From Rhodosporidiobolus odoratus (Eukaryota; Basidiomycota; Microbotryomycetes; Sporidiobolales; Sporidiobolaceae), in assembly GCA_034387635.1 (NCBI GenBank), contig JAOANU010000004.1, positions 1,548,072 to 1,612,071 on the forward strand: a stretch of DNA of 64,000 nucleotides. The letters are read 5' to 3'. The position numbers were made by a program, and so were the translations under genes. Below, one piece after another: positions 33,329 to 45,351 of the stretch (position 1 is the first letter of the stretch; every line of letters begins with the position of its first letter). A model generated the notes under the pieces. That model was not told where the DNA came from and did not search any database. It worked only from the letters and a program-made list of their open reading frames with translations.

Positions 33329-33763
33329 TCAGCTCTTTTCTGTATGCATCTTGAAATCGGGCCCTTGGCTGAACATCTTCATGACGAACATGAAGACAAA
33401 GAAGGGAACTTGCTCGTTGAGCTTCACCTCGGCGTGCTGTGATCGATGAGTGTCGTAAGAGACGTGCTGTGAGGGGTGTGAGTGGGGCTTACCGTCTTTG
33501 CCCACTTCTCGGCGACGTAGCCGCAGTCGACAGAAAGGCTATCAGGGAAAAGGGTGGCGAGGCGGCCTTGAAACAGAGGGGTCTGTTTGCAAGCAGCACA
33601 ATGCAGCTCAGTGAGGCACAAGACTAGGCAGCATCGCGTCCTGAGGAGCTCGAGCCGGTTAATAGTTGCTCGGACCTCTGCAGCTTTGTGAGGCAAACGA
33701 AGCGAGCGGGTACCAGAACGTACCATTAGCAAACATGTTCTGCACGCCCGGAAGGGTAGCCAT
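33329..33763 (-). CDS. Possible small three-exon gene, product unknown
   Basis: ATG at 33763 reads MATLPGVQNMFANG to a GTACGT donor. A middle exon (about 33585-33500: TLFPDSLSVDCGYVAEKWAK) ends at GTAAGC. The last exon after a CAG acceptor reads HAEVKLNEQVPFFVFMFVMK and ends MHTEKS at a TGA (33329-33331). With the acceptor at CTGTTTCAAG all phases close, giving about 73 residues. The C-terminal hydrophobic stretch could be a membrane helix, as in small mitochondrial proteins, but I do not recognise it. Confidence 0.35.
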
Positions 33764-34119
33764 GTTGATGCTCTCAGCTTTGACAAGGCGCACGTAAGTA
33801 GGAGGAAGCCGTGCAAGAAAGAGAAGAGATAGAAACAGAGACTAAGCGATGGGCAGTTTACGACCGTGTAACTCCTCCAATGCACATCCCCTATATCTTG
33901 ACTGACCGCGTGTCAAGATCGCTTGACATACACAGCCGTTTACATCCTTAGTCAGCACGGATGACGGGAGTGCGGAGGCTGAGCGCCAGTTCTACTTTTG
34001 ACCTTCTCAAGTCGGACCTTTCCCGAACCTCGCGCTATGTATTGTGAACGCATCCAGCTCAGTACTGTCGACAATCGGTAAATTACCTTTCGCTACGCAT
34101 TGCCTCCCGATCCCGTCGC
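33764..34119. other. Intergenic spacer
   Basis: 356 bp between the possible small gene and the 3' end of the lectin gene, both on the minus strand; nothing recognisable. Confidence 0.5.
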
Positions 34120-36644
34120 CTAGAAATGCTTTCTCCCCCCGCCCCACCCCAACTCGCCGCCGTCCCGCTTCCTCTTCTCCCTCCAAGCCGCAACCATAAC
34201 ACCAACCGCTACACCCACCAGAGTATAGAGAAGCTTGCCGATGGCACCCGACAAGAAGGACTGCGAGAGTTGGGTTTCGAGGTAGGATAAGGTGGATTTG
34301 CTCAGGGAGAGGAGTTCGGAAGAGCGGGATGAGAGGGTAGAGAGCGAGGCCGAGTGTTGACCCTATCAACAGTGACAAGACTCATCAGCCCGGTCTTTCC
34401 GAAGAGAGAGCCAAAGAAGGGCCTAAGAAACGCACTGTGCTGCCCTCCACTCTCCTGCCGACGCTCTTGATCTCCTCCATGAGCCGTTCTTGCAGCTGCA
34501 GCACATGCACTAGATTCTCTCCGTCCCTCATGCGAGCCGCATCCTCTGTCCGTAAGGTGGACATCATGGTAACAAGATCGGCGAGTTGAGAGTCGAGGGA
34601 TGCAAGGCGTTGTTCGGAACTGTATGGCGGTTTCCAAACGAGTCAGCACTTACACATCGCGACGCGTGCGGTATGATCCACGAGATATGCGATCAGAACA
34701 GCAGAAGGACATGTCGAGATAGGGGAGGGAGGGGAATGAAGGGGAAACACCAGAAACACCAGAGGGAGTGGGGGAAAAACGCACACTCCCGCTCCAGCGC
34801 TGCCACTAGCCGACGCGGCTTGCTGTGCCGGCCTCGCAGCGACGCCGTTTGAGACGCGCTCCATCAAGCCCCCCAGACTCTCCACTCGGCGTGCCAGCGC
34901 GTCAATCGCTTCGACTATACGAGCTTGTGAGACGAAAAGCTCGTGCGTTAAGGTCGGAACCTGCGGCGGACGAAGACGTCAGGAGGGAGACGCGGCGGAG
35001 CGGTTAGGAGAATTTGAAGGAGACTATCTCCCTGGCGGTAAAACGCACCTCATCGTCAGTCGTTCCTTCCAGCACCTCCTCCGTACCTGCTTCAGGCTCA
35101 GGCGGTTCTTCAGTGTCTACGACTCGGCCGGTGTCCGAGGGCGGGAGGATTTCGAATACGTCCATCTATCGCCCGGAATCGTTAGCTTCGAAACGTGCTC
35201 CAGGCAAGAAGCAAAGAGGCAAGAGGGTAAGCTGAGAGCGAGGACATACTGCGTAGACATCAACCGCGTCGGGTTCGGTGCTTCCGCTCGCGAGGCCTGA
35301 GATGCCGAGGTAGTTGTTCGGAGTGAGGGTGACGCCGGGAAGGGTGAAGCAGTTGTGCTGAGTAAGGTTCGCGACGTCGGAGAGAGGTGACATCGGCGTA
35401 CACAAGGAAGCGATGAGAAGTTGGGGGTGGCATGGCGATTATCAAGTAAGCGCGGCGAGGGGTAGCGGGAGAAGACGAAAAAGACGCACCTCGTAATGCC
35501 GTCCTGCCTTGCTCAGGGTAGTGTGCGGGCTCAGATCCAGGTCCAAACGAATTGTACCATTCACATGCGCGACTCGAGCCCAAAGCAAGCCCTGCGCGTT
35601 CCGGAAAGCCGCCTCGCATTCGCCCACTGCCCTCTCGAGGTACCCCGCCTCTTCCTCGCCCTTGACGACCCTGTTCTCCTTGTCCAGCCATCCACCTGAG
35701 CCATCGTCCATGATGCCACTTACAACGCCTGTAGCGGCAACAGCCCCGACGGCCGGGTGGTGGTGATCCGGGAGATTTCGAGAGGACGAACGAGCAAGCA
35801 GAGGTGAAGAGGGCGAAGAGTCGAAAACGATACCGAGACCGTCGAACGAGGCGCGGGAGCCGAAGAGAGAGACTTGCGAGTCGGTCAGGTCCAAAGGGGT
35901 AGGGGAAATGGGAGGGGGTGAGTTGACTTTGCCCCGGCTTCCGGCGATGGTCACAGGCCCCGGGAGACCTTCCTGCAGGGAAGGAGATCTCAGCATGTTT
36001 CCAGGCGGGGCGGTGCTGCAGGGTGGGAGATCCGGGAGCATGAGAAATCGGCCGAACCTTTGTAACCCAGAATGCCAGACCCCTTCCACCCTTCATGGCT
36101 CCAGTCTCGCGCTTGGTAATCTTGCCATCCTTGTCCATTTCGATCTTGTCTGCCATGCCGGTAGTCGGCGGACCGTGAACGCGGAAAGCGATCTCAACGA
36201 TCCACTCTTTTGCAGTCATTGGGGAAGGGGAGAAGAGGGAGCCATGGGCGAGAGGCGTAGGCTGTAAAGGCGAGAAGCGTGTCAGTGACGCTTGGTCAGA
36301 GCGAACGACACTGCAAGAATGCAGCGGGGGGAAAGTAAGACGTACGGGGACGAGTCGCAGAAAGTCGTGAACGCCGGGGAGGGCGGCTCTGTCCGTAGGC
36401 CGTGGTCAGCTGCCATGGCACGGGGTCTTCCGAGATAGAGGGAAACCTGAGCACACGCATGACCGGCTACATCCGCTCCCTTTACCCGCCCCTCGTCCAA
36501 GCCCCTCCAGCTCATATCCTTAAGATAGTGCAGATTGATGTCTCCAGACGCATATTCTGTCCATACGTCGGGCGAAGCTGCTCGTGCAGGTGCTGGTGAG
36601 CCGGCTAAGAGAGAAAGAACGAGGAGGGAGGTGGGGAGAAGCAT
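34120..36644 (-). CDS. L-type lectin cargo receptor of the ERGIC-53/Emp46-47 type
   Basis: ATG at 36644 starts a signal peptide (MLLPTSLLVLSLLAG...ARA). Lectin-fold strands follow: GVHDFLRLVPPTPLAHGSLF, EWIVEIAFRVHG, GGRGLAFWVTK, FGSRASFDGLGIVFDSS, GIMDDGS, WARVAHVNGTIRLDLDL, and CFTLPGVTLTPNNYLGISGL. A luminal stalk with predicted coiled coils follows (RIVEAIDALARRVESLGGLM; LVTMMSTLRTEDAARM). One membrane helix (LLYTLVGVAVGVMVAAW) leads into a basic cytosolic tail ending RKHF at the TAG 34120-34122. This is the domain order of ER-Golgi glycoprotein cargo receptors. The tail lacks a canonical KKXX or KKFF signal. Exon 1 joins the lectin frame if spliced GC|GTGTGC...GACAG|A. It is divergent from the membrane-protein gene starting at 37321. 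Confidence 0.85.
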
Positions 36645-37320
36645 GTCGGGTAATCGAGGTGAGGCTGCAAGGGCAAAGGGTGAGTAGAGCTCCTCGATTC
36701 GTTGAGTAAAAGTGCATACTTGTAGGTTCTCTTTTGGCAGTCCAAGGTGGACGCAAAGGTAATAATAGTGCTGCCGCAGGAAAGTGACACGACGTAGTGA
36801 ACCTCGACGACAGCGCCGACGGCTCCGAGACGGCTGATGCTTCACAGAGGCGTGCTGATACTCGAGTCTGGCAAGACGCACGTTGGTCTGCCCCGCTCAG
36901 GACAAGACGAGCGTCGGCAGTTGTCAAGCAACTTTACGCAAGTTCAGCTGCCGGTAGCACAACGCCTATCCATGCTATCTGCTGCCAAGTAAGCGCAGAA
37001 TACACACTCAGCTACCTCGTCAATCTCAGGTGTCGCGCCTTGTCGTTGTCGCCCCGCTTCCGACTTCCCGAGTTTCCCTCCTCGACGCGAAAATCTTGTT
37101 CTCGTCGGCGATCCTCTGTAGCCCTTCAAGCGTGATACACACCCAAGGCTCGGCGACGTACGGTACTCGCTCTACGCACACTTCTACCCAAGCTCGCCTC
37201 ACCTGTGGCCAGCCGGACGTTCCGCGGAGCGCAGCGTTCCGTTCTCCTCTGCGACTCTTGTCAGTTCGTGCTCCCATTCTGGCTCTCTGCCTTTATTACC
37301 CCGGCGTACACGACGACGGA
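36645..37320. promoter_or_regulatory. Divergent promoter region
   Basis: 676 bp between two divergent ATGs (lectin 36644, membrane protein 37321). No intact ORF and no recognised operator; the role is inferred from gene arrangement. Confidence 0.4.
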
Positions 37321-38688
37321 ATGGGTCTCTTCCTCCGTGGCCGGATTACCACATACCTGAGCGTCTTTGTCATCGCTCTGTTGGCTACGTACGTCTCGTT
37401 ACTTCCGTCTCCTCTTTGCACCGCCAACTTACAATCGATACTCGCCTGTGTACATACCGGCGACTCAAAGGTTTGCCACTTTCTTCTATGCCTGGAACTT
37501 CAGCCGGAAATGGCCAAACGCGACTACATTCACCAAAGTACGCTCTTTCTCCTCCTGTTCTGTCGCTTTCTCGAGCCTTGGCTCAAACTCCCGTCTTTTC
37601 CCCCTTGCATAGGTCATCAAGATCTTCGCTATGGTACATCTGACCTCCTCGGCCTCCAGCCGTTCAGCGCTAACCTGCAGCGACACAGATCTTCGCCGCA
37701 CTCTTTGCGGCTCAATCCATCCTGACCACCCATTCCTTGCGCACCTCGTCCAAATCTCTCTCTTTCGGCGCTTGGTCCATTTTTGGTGTCGGGAGCATTG
37801 TGATGGACATGTGGTGGTTCGCCCTGATGGTCAGTCGGAGAGGCTTTGATGCAGTCTGGTTCGTTCTCTTCCTTCTTCTACCTATACTGTTGGCGTACCT
37901 CCCTGATCTCCGTCGAGACTCGCGAATATCAGCACAGTACTGACCTGGTTATGCCATCATGGTGCAGTGGCGGAGACAAGATGTCTACCCAGAACTGCTC
38001 AAGAAAGAACATCACGATCGCGTATTGCGTTTTCATGTTTTTCTACGCGATCAGTACGCTGCCATCGATTCTTTTTCAGTTGCAGAGGTACTGACTCCAG
38101 CATCGCCCTCCCTCGTCTCCCTCGTCTCTGGCCTATTTGCGCCCTGCCTGCTTCCTCTCAACGTTTCTTTCCACATCCGCCTCAGTCCGCCTCATCGTCA
38201 TGCTCTTCGTCTTCCACTTCGACGTCAAATTCAACGAAGTCCTCCCGGTAGCCACCGCTCCTGCCGCAGCGCCCGCGACTGCTCCGCCCGTCGCCCAAGT
38301 CTCTGCCCTACCCGCAACCGTCGCGCGGTCATTAGGCAAGCTGTTCGGCAGGCCAGCTAAACCGCCACGAGGGGTCCCGCTCGTGCGAGTCGAGCATTGG
38401 GAAGATCGAGGCCGGGCTAGCGAGGAAGAAGACGAGGACGGGGTGCTGTTCGACTCGCGAAGCTCGTTCTCCAAGGCGGAGCATAAGCATGCGCGACTTC
38501 CGACCAGGGACGAGGACGCTTTCGATTCGCGATCGTCTTCTGAGCAGTCGGATCTGCACAAGGATTTGGCAGGGACGGATGGGGATAGCGAGGAGGAAGA
38601 AGCGCAACGGGAATATGAGAGACGGAGAAGGGACAGGAGGAGTATGCTGGGCAGTGGAGGGCGGAAAGACAGCTATGGGGCCATCTGA
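37321..38688 (+). CDS. Multi-spanning membrane protein with acidic C-terminal tail
   Basis: Six exons (37321-37388, 37471-37537, 37613-37633, 37689-37894, 37968-38053, 38186-38688) join with every phase closing and give 316 residues. Hydrophobic segments include YLSVFVIALLATFATFFYAW, IFAMIFAALFAAQSILT, AWSIFGVGSIVMDMWWFALM, AVWFVLFLLLPILLA, and IAYCVFMFFYAIIRLIVMLF. A Pro/Ala linker and a long charged, Ser/Asp/Glu/Arg-rich tail follow, presumably cytosolic. Possible N-glycosylation sites sit in NATT, NCS and NIT. The third exon is only 21 nt (VIKIFAM). The spacing resembles MARVEL or other four-to-six-span fungal membrane proteins, but no family motif is decisive. Confidence 0.75.
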
Positions 38689-39416
38689 CGACGGGGCGAA
38701 ATATATACATAGACACACAGACACTGCTCGGAACGGTGGGAAAGCAGTATGGAACTTCTCAGATCCCAAGCCTGCCTTTTGTTCTGTCCTTCCTCTCCCG
38801 TGTACCCTCAGGGAGACCTTGCGCCACTTTATACGGGCTGAGCTGATTATGGACTGGGGTACCGTTCATTTGGCGGCAGAGTTGGCAGAGCGGGAAAAAA
38901 GTGCACCAGTGAATTGCTGTCCTCTCCCTTGCTCCGTCGTTCCTCCTTGAGAGCATCTTGCTACTGCTGTTGCTCTTTGTCCTCACCGGCCGATCACCAA
39001 GGCAAGTGGAAACAGAGAGGCTCCTCACGTCGCAGAAAAGACTGCTTGTTCCCTCTGGACGTCTGGACCACTCGCTGAACGCTGAAGGCCACGACTCGCC
39101 ACACTCGTCGTACAGACCCAACGTAGGTGGAGGCGATCCGGTCGAGTGGAGGAACAGCAACTTCCGCCCACTTCGGATGCCATGCATTTACCGCCCGCCT
39201 GGCCGTGACAAGTGGCGTTTCGAGCACAGGGGGTTCTAATTTGCCCCCGGCGGAACCTCTCCTTCCGCTCCACTTTTTGGACTGTCGTCCGTCGGCTGGA
39301 TTGCGTTCTCTCCCTTTCTCCATCTTACACCGTTACCTGGTACCCATTCACAGCTATGCACGCTCACTCGGTCGCCCTTCCTGCCCGCTTGTCGCTTATC
39401 TTTGTTACGCATGCAG
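38689..39416. other. Intergenic, upstream of the monooxygenase
   Basis: About 730 bp. It probably includes the 3' UTR of the membrane protein and the promoter and first coding exon of the monooxygenase, which I could not place. An ATG at 39356 with a GT donor is a candidate, but its phase does not close. Confidence 0.4.
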
Positions 39417-42213
39417 GATCTCAATCGACCTCGACCCTCTCACTGGCCTCCCGCGCGGCGTTTCTACTGCGCCGTTTTCTCTAGAGGACCACCCGCTTGG
39501 TCGCAATGGCAAGAAGCTCAAGGTGGCCATGAGTGTGTCCTGGTTTCAACGTCTCCCAACCACCTTTCTTCTCCGGCCTTGGCCTCTTGCGACGGTTGCT
39601 GACGCCCTCGAATCGCTGACACAGTTGGAGCTGGTTTCGCTGGCATCATCGCCGCTATCCGCATCGACCAACGCCTGCCCAATGTCGAGCTGGACGTCTT
39701 TGAGAAGAACTACACTGTGGGAGGTACTTGGTGAGTTTTTTCTCTGCCGCCCGTGGCGCTTTTCCATATGTCGAGCATAGCATCTGATCTATCGATTGTC
39801 CTTCAGGTACGAGAACTCGTGCGTGACGCCATCACCCGAAGATACCGCGAAGAAAAATTGCGTTGAATCTGACCTTCCCGTCTTGCGCTTCTCGCTATTC
39901 CGCACCTCATTAGCTACCCCGGTCTTTGCTGCGACGTAGACTTCATGTTCTCTAAGTTCTCTCAGTGCAGAGCAATCGTGCTGACTTGGCCCGATCCGCA
40001 GATTCCCGCTCACTGTTACTCGCTCACTTTCGAGCCCAAGGTAAGCTTCTCTACCCTGTGCTTCTTCTGTCTTGCCCTTGCTCCGCAGCAATAATCTGAT
40101 CCCTTCCCCGTTTCCCTCGCGCAGCATGACTGGACCAACTTCTATGCCAACGGCGCTCAAATTCTCTCCTACCTCCAAGATGTCGCTAAGAAGTACAAGC
40201 TCGAACGCTTCATTCGCTACGGCCACCGCCTCACTCACGCCAAGTGGAACGAAGAGACCAAGCAATGGCACCTCAGCTTCGACCTCATCAACGAGCAAGG
40301 CGAGAAGCAGGGCGAGAAGGAGGTTGTCACCGACGTTGTGATTCAGGGCCTTGGTGGTTTGTCGAGGTGGGACTGGCCGGACATCAAGGGTCTCAAAGAG
40401 TTCAAGGTGCGCTTCTCTCCGTCTCGGGCTTACTCATTATGGGCCACTACTGTACAGTATAACTGATTCTCCATTGCCTCGTTTACCTTTATCTCCTTCT
40501 CCTATCGTTTCGCATCGTATCCTCGGAGCAGGGCAAGAAGCTCCACTCCGCTCACTACCCCGATACCGCCGAAGCTGAGACTGGCAGGACCGTCGCGGTC
40601 ATCGGCGTTGTACGTTCTAGTCCTTTCTATTTCGCCACCATCCCTCGTGCTGCCTGTTCCTCACACGCCTCGTCCTGCAGGGATCCGCCTCGATTCAAAT
40701 CGTCCCCGCCCTGCAAAAACATGCCGCTCGTGTCGACAACTATGTTCGAGGGCAAGCCTGGATCGCCACCCCTTTCGCTTCTACCGAGCTCATCAAGCGC
40801 AACTCCGACGCGAACAACTACACCTTCACCGACGAGGAGAAGAAGCGATTCAAGGAGGACCCGAAGAGCTACAACGAGTTCAGAAAGAACATGGAGAGGG
40901 AGGTACGTCGCCCAAGCCTTTCTCTCACTGGCGCAATTTGTGCTGACCTGCTGGGGCCGACAGCTCAACGGCGTGCACGGCGTTACCCTCAAGGGCTCCG
41001 CCCTCCAGCTTGGCGCTGTCGAAGCCTTCCGAGAACTCAGTGCGTTCCGACCTATCTTTGCCTGCCTCCAAGTCTCCCTGATTGATTCTCCCATGTGCAG
41101 TGGAGAAGAAGCTCGCTTCCAAGCCCCATATCGCCAAGAGCCTCATTCCCAATTTTGCCGTAGGTTGCAGGCGTCTTACGCCTGGACCGGGCTACCTCGA
41201 GGCTTTGGTCGCGCCCAATTGCGACTTCATTTCGACTGGTATCAAGCAGATCACGGAGACCGGAATCGAGTGTGTCGACGGTACTCACCGGGAATATGAC
41301 ACTATCGTCTGCGCGACTGGGTGCGCTTCCTCCCGTCTCCCTTCCCCCCCCTTCTCGGCTATTGCATACTTTCCCCTGCCACCTTTCCTCGATTGCACCC
41401 TTCAGCGCACTGAGGCTAACGTACTACCAGCGTATTTGCGTACCTGCGTGCAGCTTCGACACGTCTTACCGACCTCGCATCCCCATCATCGGCAAGAATG
41501 GCGTCAACGTGCAAGACCTGTGGAAGGACATCCCGACTCACTACCTCTCAATGTGTATTGGCCCGGACCATCCCAACTACTTCGTTGTTGTACGTAACCT
41601 TCCGTCCACTGTCGATTACCTACGGGGTCTCATGTGCAGCTCTCTTGCAGAACGGCCCCAACTCTTCTCTTGGCTCTGGCTCCCTCCTCATCCTCTTCGA
41701 ACGAGAGGTCGACTACATCATCCAATGCCTCGACAAGATGTGCACCGAGCAGTACAAGACTATCGCTGTCAAGCAAGAGGCCGTCCGAGACTGGATGGAA
41801 TACAGTACGTTCCTTCCTTGTTCGCATTCTTCACACTCTTGGGACTAACCTCGTATGTCCATTCTCGCAGCTCATTCGTACTTTCAGGGTACCGTCTTCT
41901 CCACCAAGTGCCGCTCAGTAAGCCCCGCCTGTCCCTGATCTTCCTTTCTCACCTGGGCTCATGTCTTCTTCCTGTGCAGTGGTACAAGAAAGGCCTCGAG
42001 GAGGGTCCGGTGGTCGCATTGTGGCCTTCGTCGGTGAATACAGCGCTCGAGACGATCAAGCGACCGCGGTGGGAGGACTTTGACTTTGAATCGGCTTCTA
42101 CGCACAAGAACCGCTTTGGCTGGGTTGGAAACGGTTGGTCAACTCTCGAGGCTGACGGAGGCGATACCGCCTCATACCTCGACCACATTGACTACCCGCC
42201 TGTGCCGAAGTAG
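39417..42213 (+). CDS. Flavin-dependent monooxygenase, Baeyer-Villiger type
   Basis: From the exon containing DHPLGRNGKKLKVAM, phases close through ten or so short introns to TAG 42211-42213. Motifs in order: FAD-binding GxGxxG (IGAGFAG), GGTWYENSYPG, CCDIPAHCYSLTFEPK, and a BVMO fingerprint variant at FKGKKLHSAHYP (canonical FxGxxxHxxxWP). The NAD(P)H-binding site is VIGVGSAS, followed by VCATGFDTSYRPRIPIIG and YFVVNGPNSSLG. Family enzymes insert oxygen next to a ketone to give an ester or lactone using NADPH and O2. No signal peptide is visible. The HYP in place of HWP means another class B flavin monooxygenase activity is possible. It lies 284 bp upstream of an aldehyde dehydrogenase on the same strand, which suggests a shared oxidative pathway. 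The first exon is unresolved. Confidence 0.88.
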
Positions 42214-42497
42214 GCGCTTCGCAAAGCTGCCGGTGCGCATGCGAAGGAGGCTTAGGCCAGCGGTTTCTTCAGGATTATCCTTTCCTTAGCAGTTTCGTGT
42301 CCTCCCCTTGTTGATTCAACTCAGTAGTGCTTCGGGTCTCTCTTGCAGTCTGTATTACAGTTATCGTTCTTACCTTTCTGCCTTCGCGTAGAAAGAGATG
42401 CAGCGGGTCAGAAGCGGGTGCGGGCGAGAAGACTCGGACTTCGAAAGTGGAAAGCGGAATCTTGCCTCCATCAACTTTTGTACTTTGATAGACCGCC

Positions 42498-44825
42498 ATG
42501 TCGTACGAGGTCAAACAAGCGTATCCTTTGTTCTTGGCTGGTGTAGATGTGGCTGGCGAGGCGAACAAGTGAGATCTCCTCGTCTTCTTTCATCTTATCG
42601 CATCTCGCTCATGCTCACGTCGCAGGATCCCGATCGAGAACCCTGCCACTGGCGAGACTATCGCCCTCTGTGATGCAGCGTCATCGGCCCAAGTCAGGCA
42701 AGCAGTCGATGCGGCGCAACGTGCATTCGAATCGGGAGTATGGTCGAAGCGAGCGCCGGCAGACAGGGGGAGTGTGCTGGAAGACGTTGCGAGAGCGTTC
42801 CAGGCGAAGGTGAAAGACTTGGCGGTGCTGGAAAGCATGCAGACCGGACGGTATGTACAGCACTCGCCTTTTTTTTTTTTTCCCTTGTTCCACCATCATC
42901 CACCCTCTCTTTCCACTCGTCCGACAGACACCCGTTCATATTCCCTGCATGCTGATAATGGATCTGATTCTGCAGCCCATACCGCGAGATGAACTTACAA
43001 CTCGGCCGCCTGTCGGAATGGTTCAGCTATTTTGCGGCTTTGGCAAGAACGGAAGAGGGAACCGTTCAGCCCATTCATGGACAGCTTCTAAATTACGTCA
43101 AGCGGGAACCGCTAGGAGTCTGCGCGCTCATCTCCTCCTTCAATCACCCGCTGCTCATCTCGATTAAGAAGCTCGCGCCGGCATTGGCGGCTGGCAATTC
43201 CGGTGCGCCTTGCCATGCTCTTCAGTGATCTTTGTCCGCTGGTGTTGGGAGACTGACTAATCTTGTCCCGCTCGTTGCATGCACAGTTGTCCTGAAGCCA
43301 TCCGAGCTTGCACCTCTCACGGTCCTGGAGCTAGCCAAGATTCTGCAATCCGCTGGCTGTGCGTTCCTTCTCTTCGCTGTCCCGCTGCACGTCTTACAGC
43401 CCCTTGGCCGTACACTGTACACAGTGCCCGACGGTGTACTCTCGGTACTGCCCGGATACGGCATGATTACCGGCAAAGCGCTCGTTGAAGACCCTCGGAT
43501 CAAGAAGGTCGATGTCACGGGCGGAACGGCTGGAGGTAGGGCGATTGGGGAGATGGTCGGACGGAACCTCGCAAGCTACACTGCCGAGCTCGGCGGCAAA
43601 GCACCTATAATTGTCTTCAGTGCGTTACTTCCTCTCTCTTACTAGTCTGCTGGCTGATCTCGTTCGCTTGCAGAGGATGTGAACCTTGACATGGCGGTCA
43701 ACGGCGTCGCCTTCGCTTCCTTCATCGCTTCCGGTCAGACCTGCGTGGCAGGGACACGAATCATTGTCCATTCTTCGCTTTTCGAAACATTCCTTGGCGC
43801 CCTCGCCCGAAAATGCGACTCCATTGCGACTCGGATTGGCTCCCCCTTCACCAAAGACTCCATGATGGGTCCTATCATCAGCGCGAGGCAGCTGGGTATA
43901 GTCGAGGATCTAGTAGCCAGCGCGAAGCGGGACGGAGCCACCGTCGTTCGTGGTGGTGAGAGAATGTCCGGCAAGTCGGCACTAGACGGACACAATCTCG
44001 ATAGCGGGTAGCTACAGCTTTACTCTCCCTCTTCTGCCTTGACCTGACCCGAGTCACGTGCTACCGCAGCTACTTCTACCCTCCCACCCTAATCACCGGT
44101 AACAGCGCTGTCAAGGCGACATCTCTCCGACTTTGGCGGGAGGAGGCTTTCGGGCCCGTCCTTGTCATCGTTCCCTTCGATACCGAGAATCAGGCAATCC
44201 AGCTTGCTAATGATTCGGAGTACGGACTCGGTAAGTGTCTGAGCCACTCGATTTTCTTCCCCTACGATCTTGTCCCCACTTCTCGTTCTCCCCGGCCATA
44301 GCACCACTGAACCCGTTCGGACACCGTGCAGGCTCAGCAATCTGGACACGCGATGGTGCGCAAGCAACGCGGGTTGCGAATGCACTTGATCACGGCTTGG
44401 TGTGGGTACGCAGCCTCTCACCATTGTCCTGTTCTTTCTGGATGCGTATACCTGCCTACTGTCCTGCACACTATGTGTACTCCCCCTATTGCCTGATGTT
44501 GTGTTCCCCTGCAGATCAATACGCACCATCGCAATCACCCCTCATCTGCCTGGGGTGGCTACAAGAACTCGGGAATTGGCAGGGAGAACGGCCGCGAGGC
44601 CTTTCACTCGTACACGCAGGCGAAATCGATTATCCAGAACTTTGCCACGGAGGAGGAGAGCCTGATCAACGACGAGTGCGTTGTTTCTGTCTTTGTCTTC
44701 CAAGATCGTGCGCTGACCTTCCCCTGGAACTCTCCGCTTCCCGCAACTCATCGCGCTTGCATACTTCGACACATCTGCTCCTCAGCTGGTTCCGCAAAGA
44801 GGATCGTGAAGTTAGATATGGCTAG
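42498..44825 (+). CDS. NAD(P)-dependent aldehyde dehydrogenase
   Basis: ATG 42498 (MSYEVKQAYPLFLAGVDVAG) leads across short introns to TAG 44823-44825 (ends DREVRYG). The ALDH superfamily sequence is plain: IPIENPATGETIALCDA, SSFNHPLLISIKKLAPALAA, VVLKPSELAPLTVLELAKIL, VTGGTAGGRAIGE, the catalytic Glu in TAELGGKAP, the catalytic Cys in SGQTCVAGTRIIV, EEAFGPVLVIVPF, SEYGLGSAIWTRD, and SAWGGYKNSGIGRENGRE. It oxidises an aldehyde to the acid; the substrate is not predictable. No targeting signal is seen. Adjacent to and co-directional with the flavin monooxygenase. Confidence 0.93.
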
Positions 44826-45351
44826 CGAGGCGCTCTGCAGACTTCGACAAGAATATGAGAGTAAAGGTCGTCCGACCACCGGCCCCTCCACTTCTACAAT
44901 CCGATTGGTAGTGGGAAAAGCTCAACGGTTTATGGGAGGAAGTCTTCGCAAAAAGCTACATTGTGACCTACAATAGGGAGAAAGAAGAGATACGAGGGGA
45001 TTTTCGAGCAATCAGCTCGCAAGAGCGGGCCGCGCCCCCGCTGCGGGCTCTTGGAGATTGCTTGTAGGCCAAAGTTTGCAAAAGCTAGCTCGAGGCGCTC
45101 GAGGACGACGAGAACGGTCGCTCGTCCTCGCTCAAGTACAATCTACTATTTGGTCCAGGATGCAAGCTCCGCCCTAGGGCTGGCAATTGGCCCGAGGTGG
45201 GACATACGAGCTCGACTGGATATGCAGTATTCGCTCTTCAGAAACTGATACACGTTAACGAGTATTACAAACCACGTCCCTCCGTTCGCCCTGGGATTAC
45301 CTTCTGTTCCGCTGCACAGCCTAGTACCAATCTGGCCTGTCAACAGTCGCC
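44826..45351. other. Convergent intergenic region
   Basis: About 525 bp between the aldehyde dehydrogenase stop and the stop of the minus-strand membrane protein. No supportable feature; presumed 3' UTRs. Confidence 0.5.

Noticed and set aside
35260..36219. 319-codon minus-strand ORF as a separate gene
   Set aside because: It mixes true lectin exons at both ends with intron and wrong-frame sequence; the spliced lectin model explains it.
37968..38090. Alternative frame WRRQDVYPELLKKEHHDRVL in the membrane protein gene
   Set aside because: It cannot be joined in phase to the following exon, whereas the chosen frame closes at both ends and is hydrophobic as expected.
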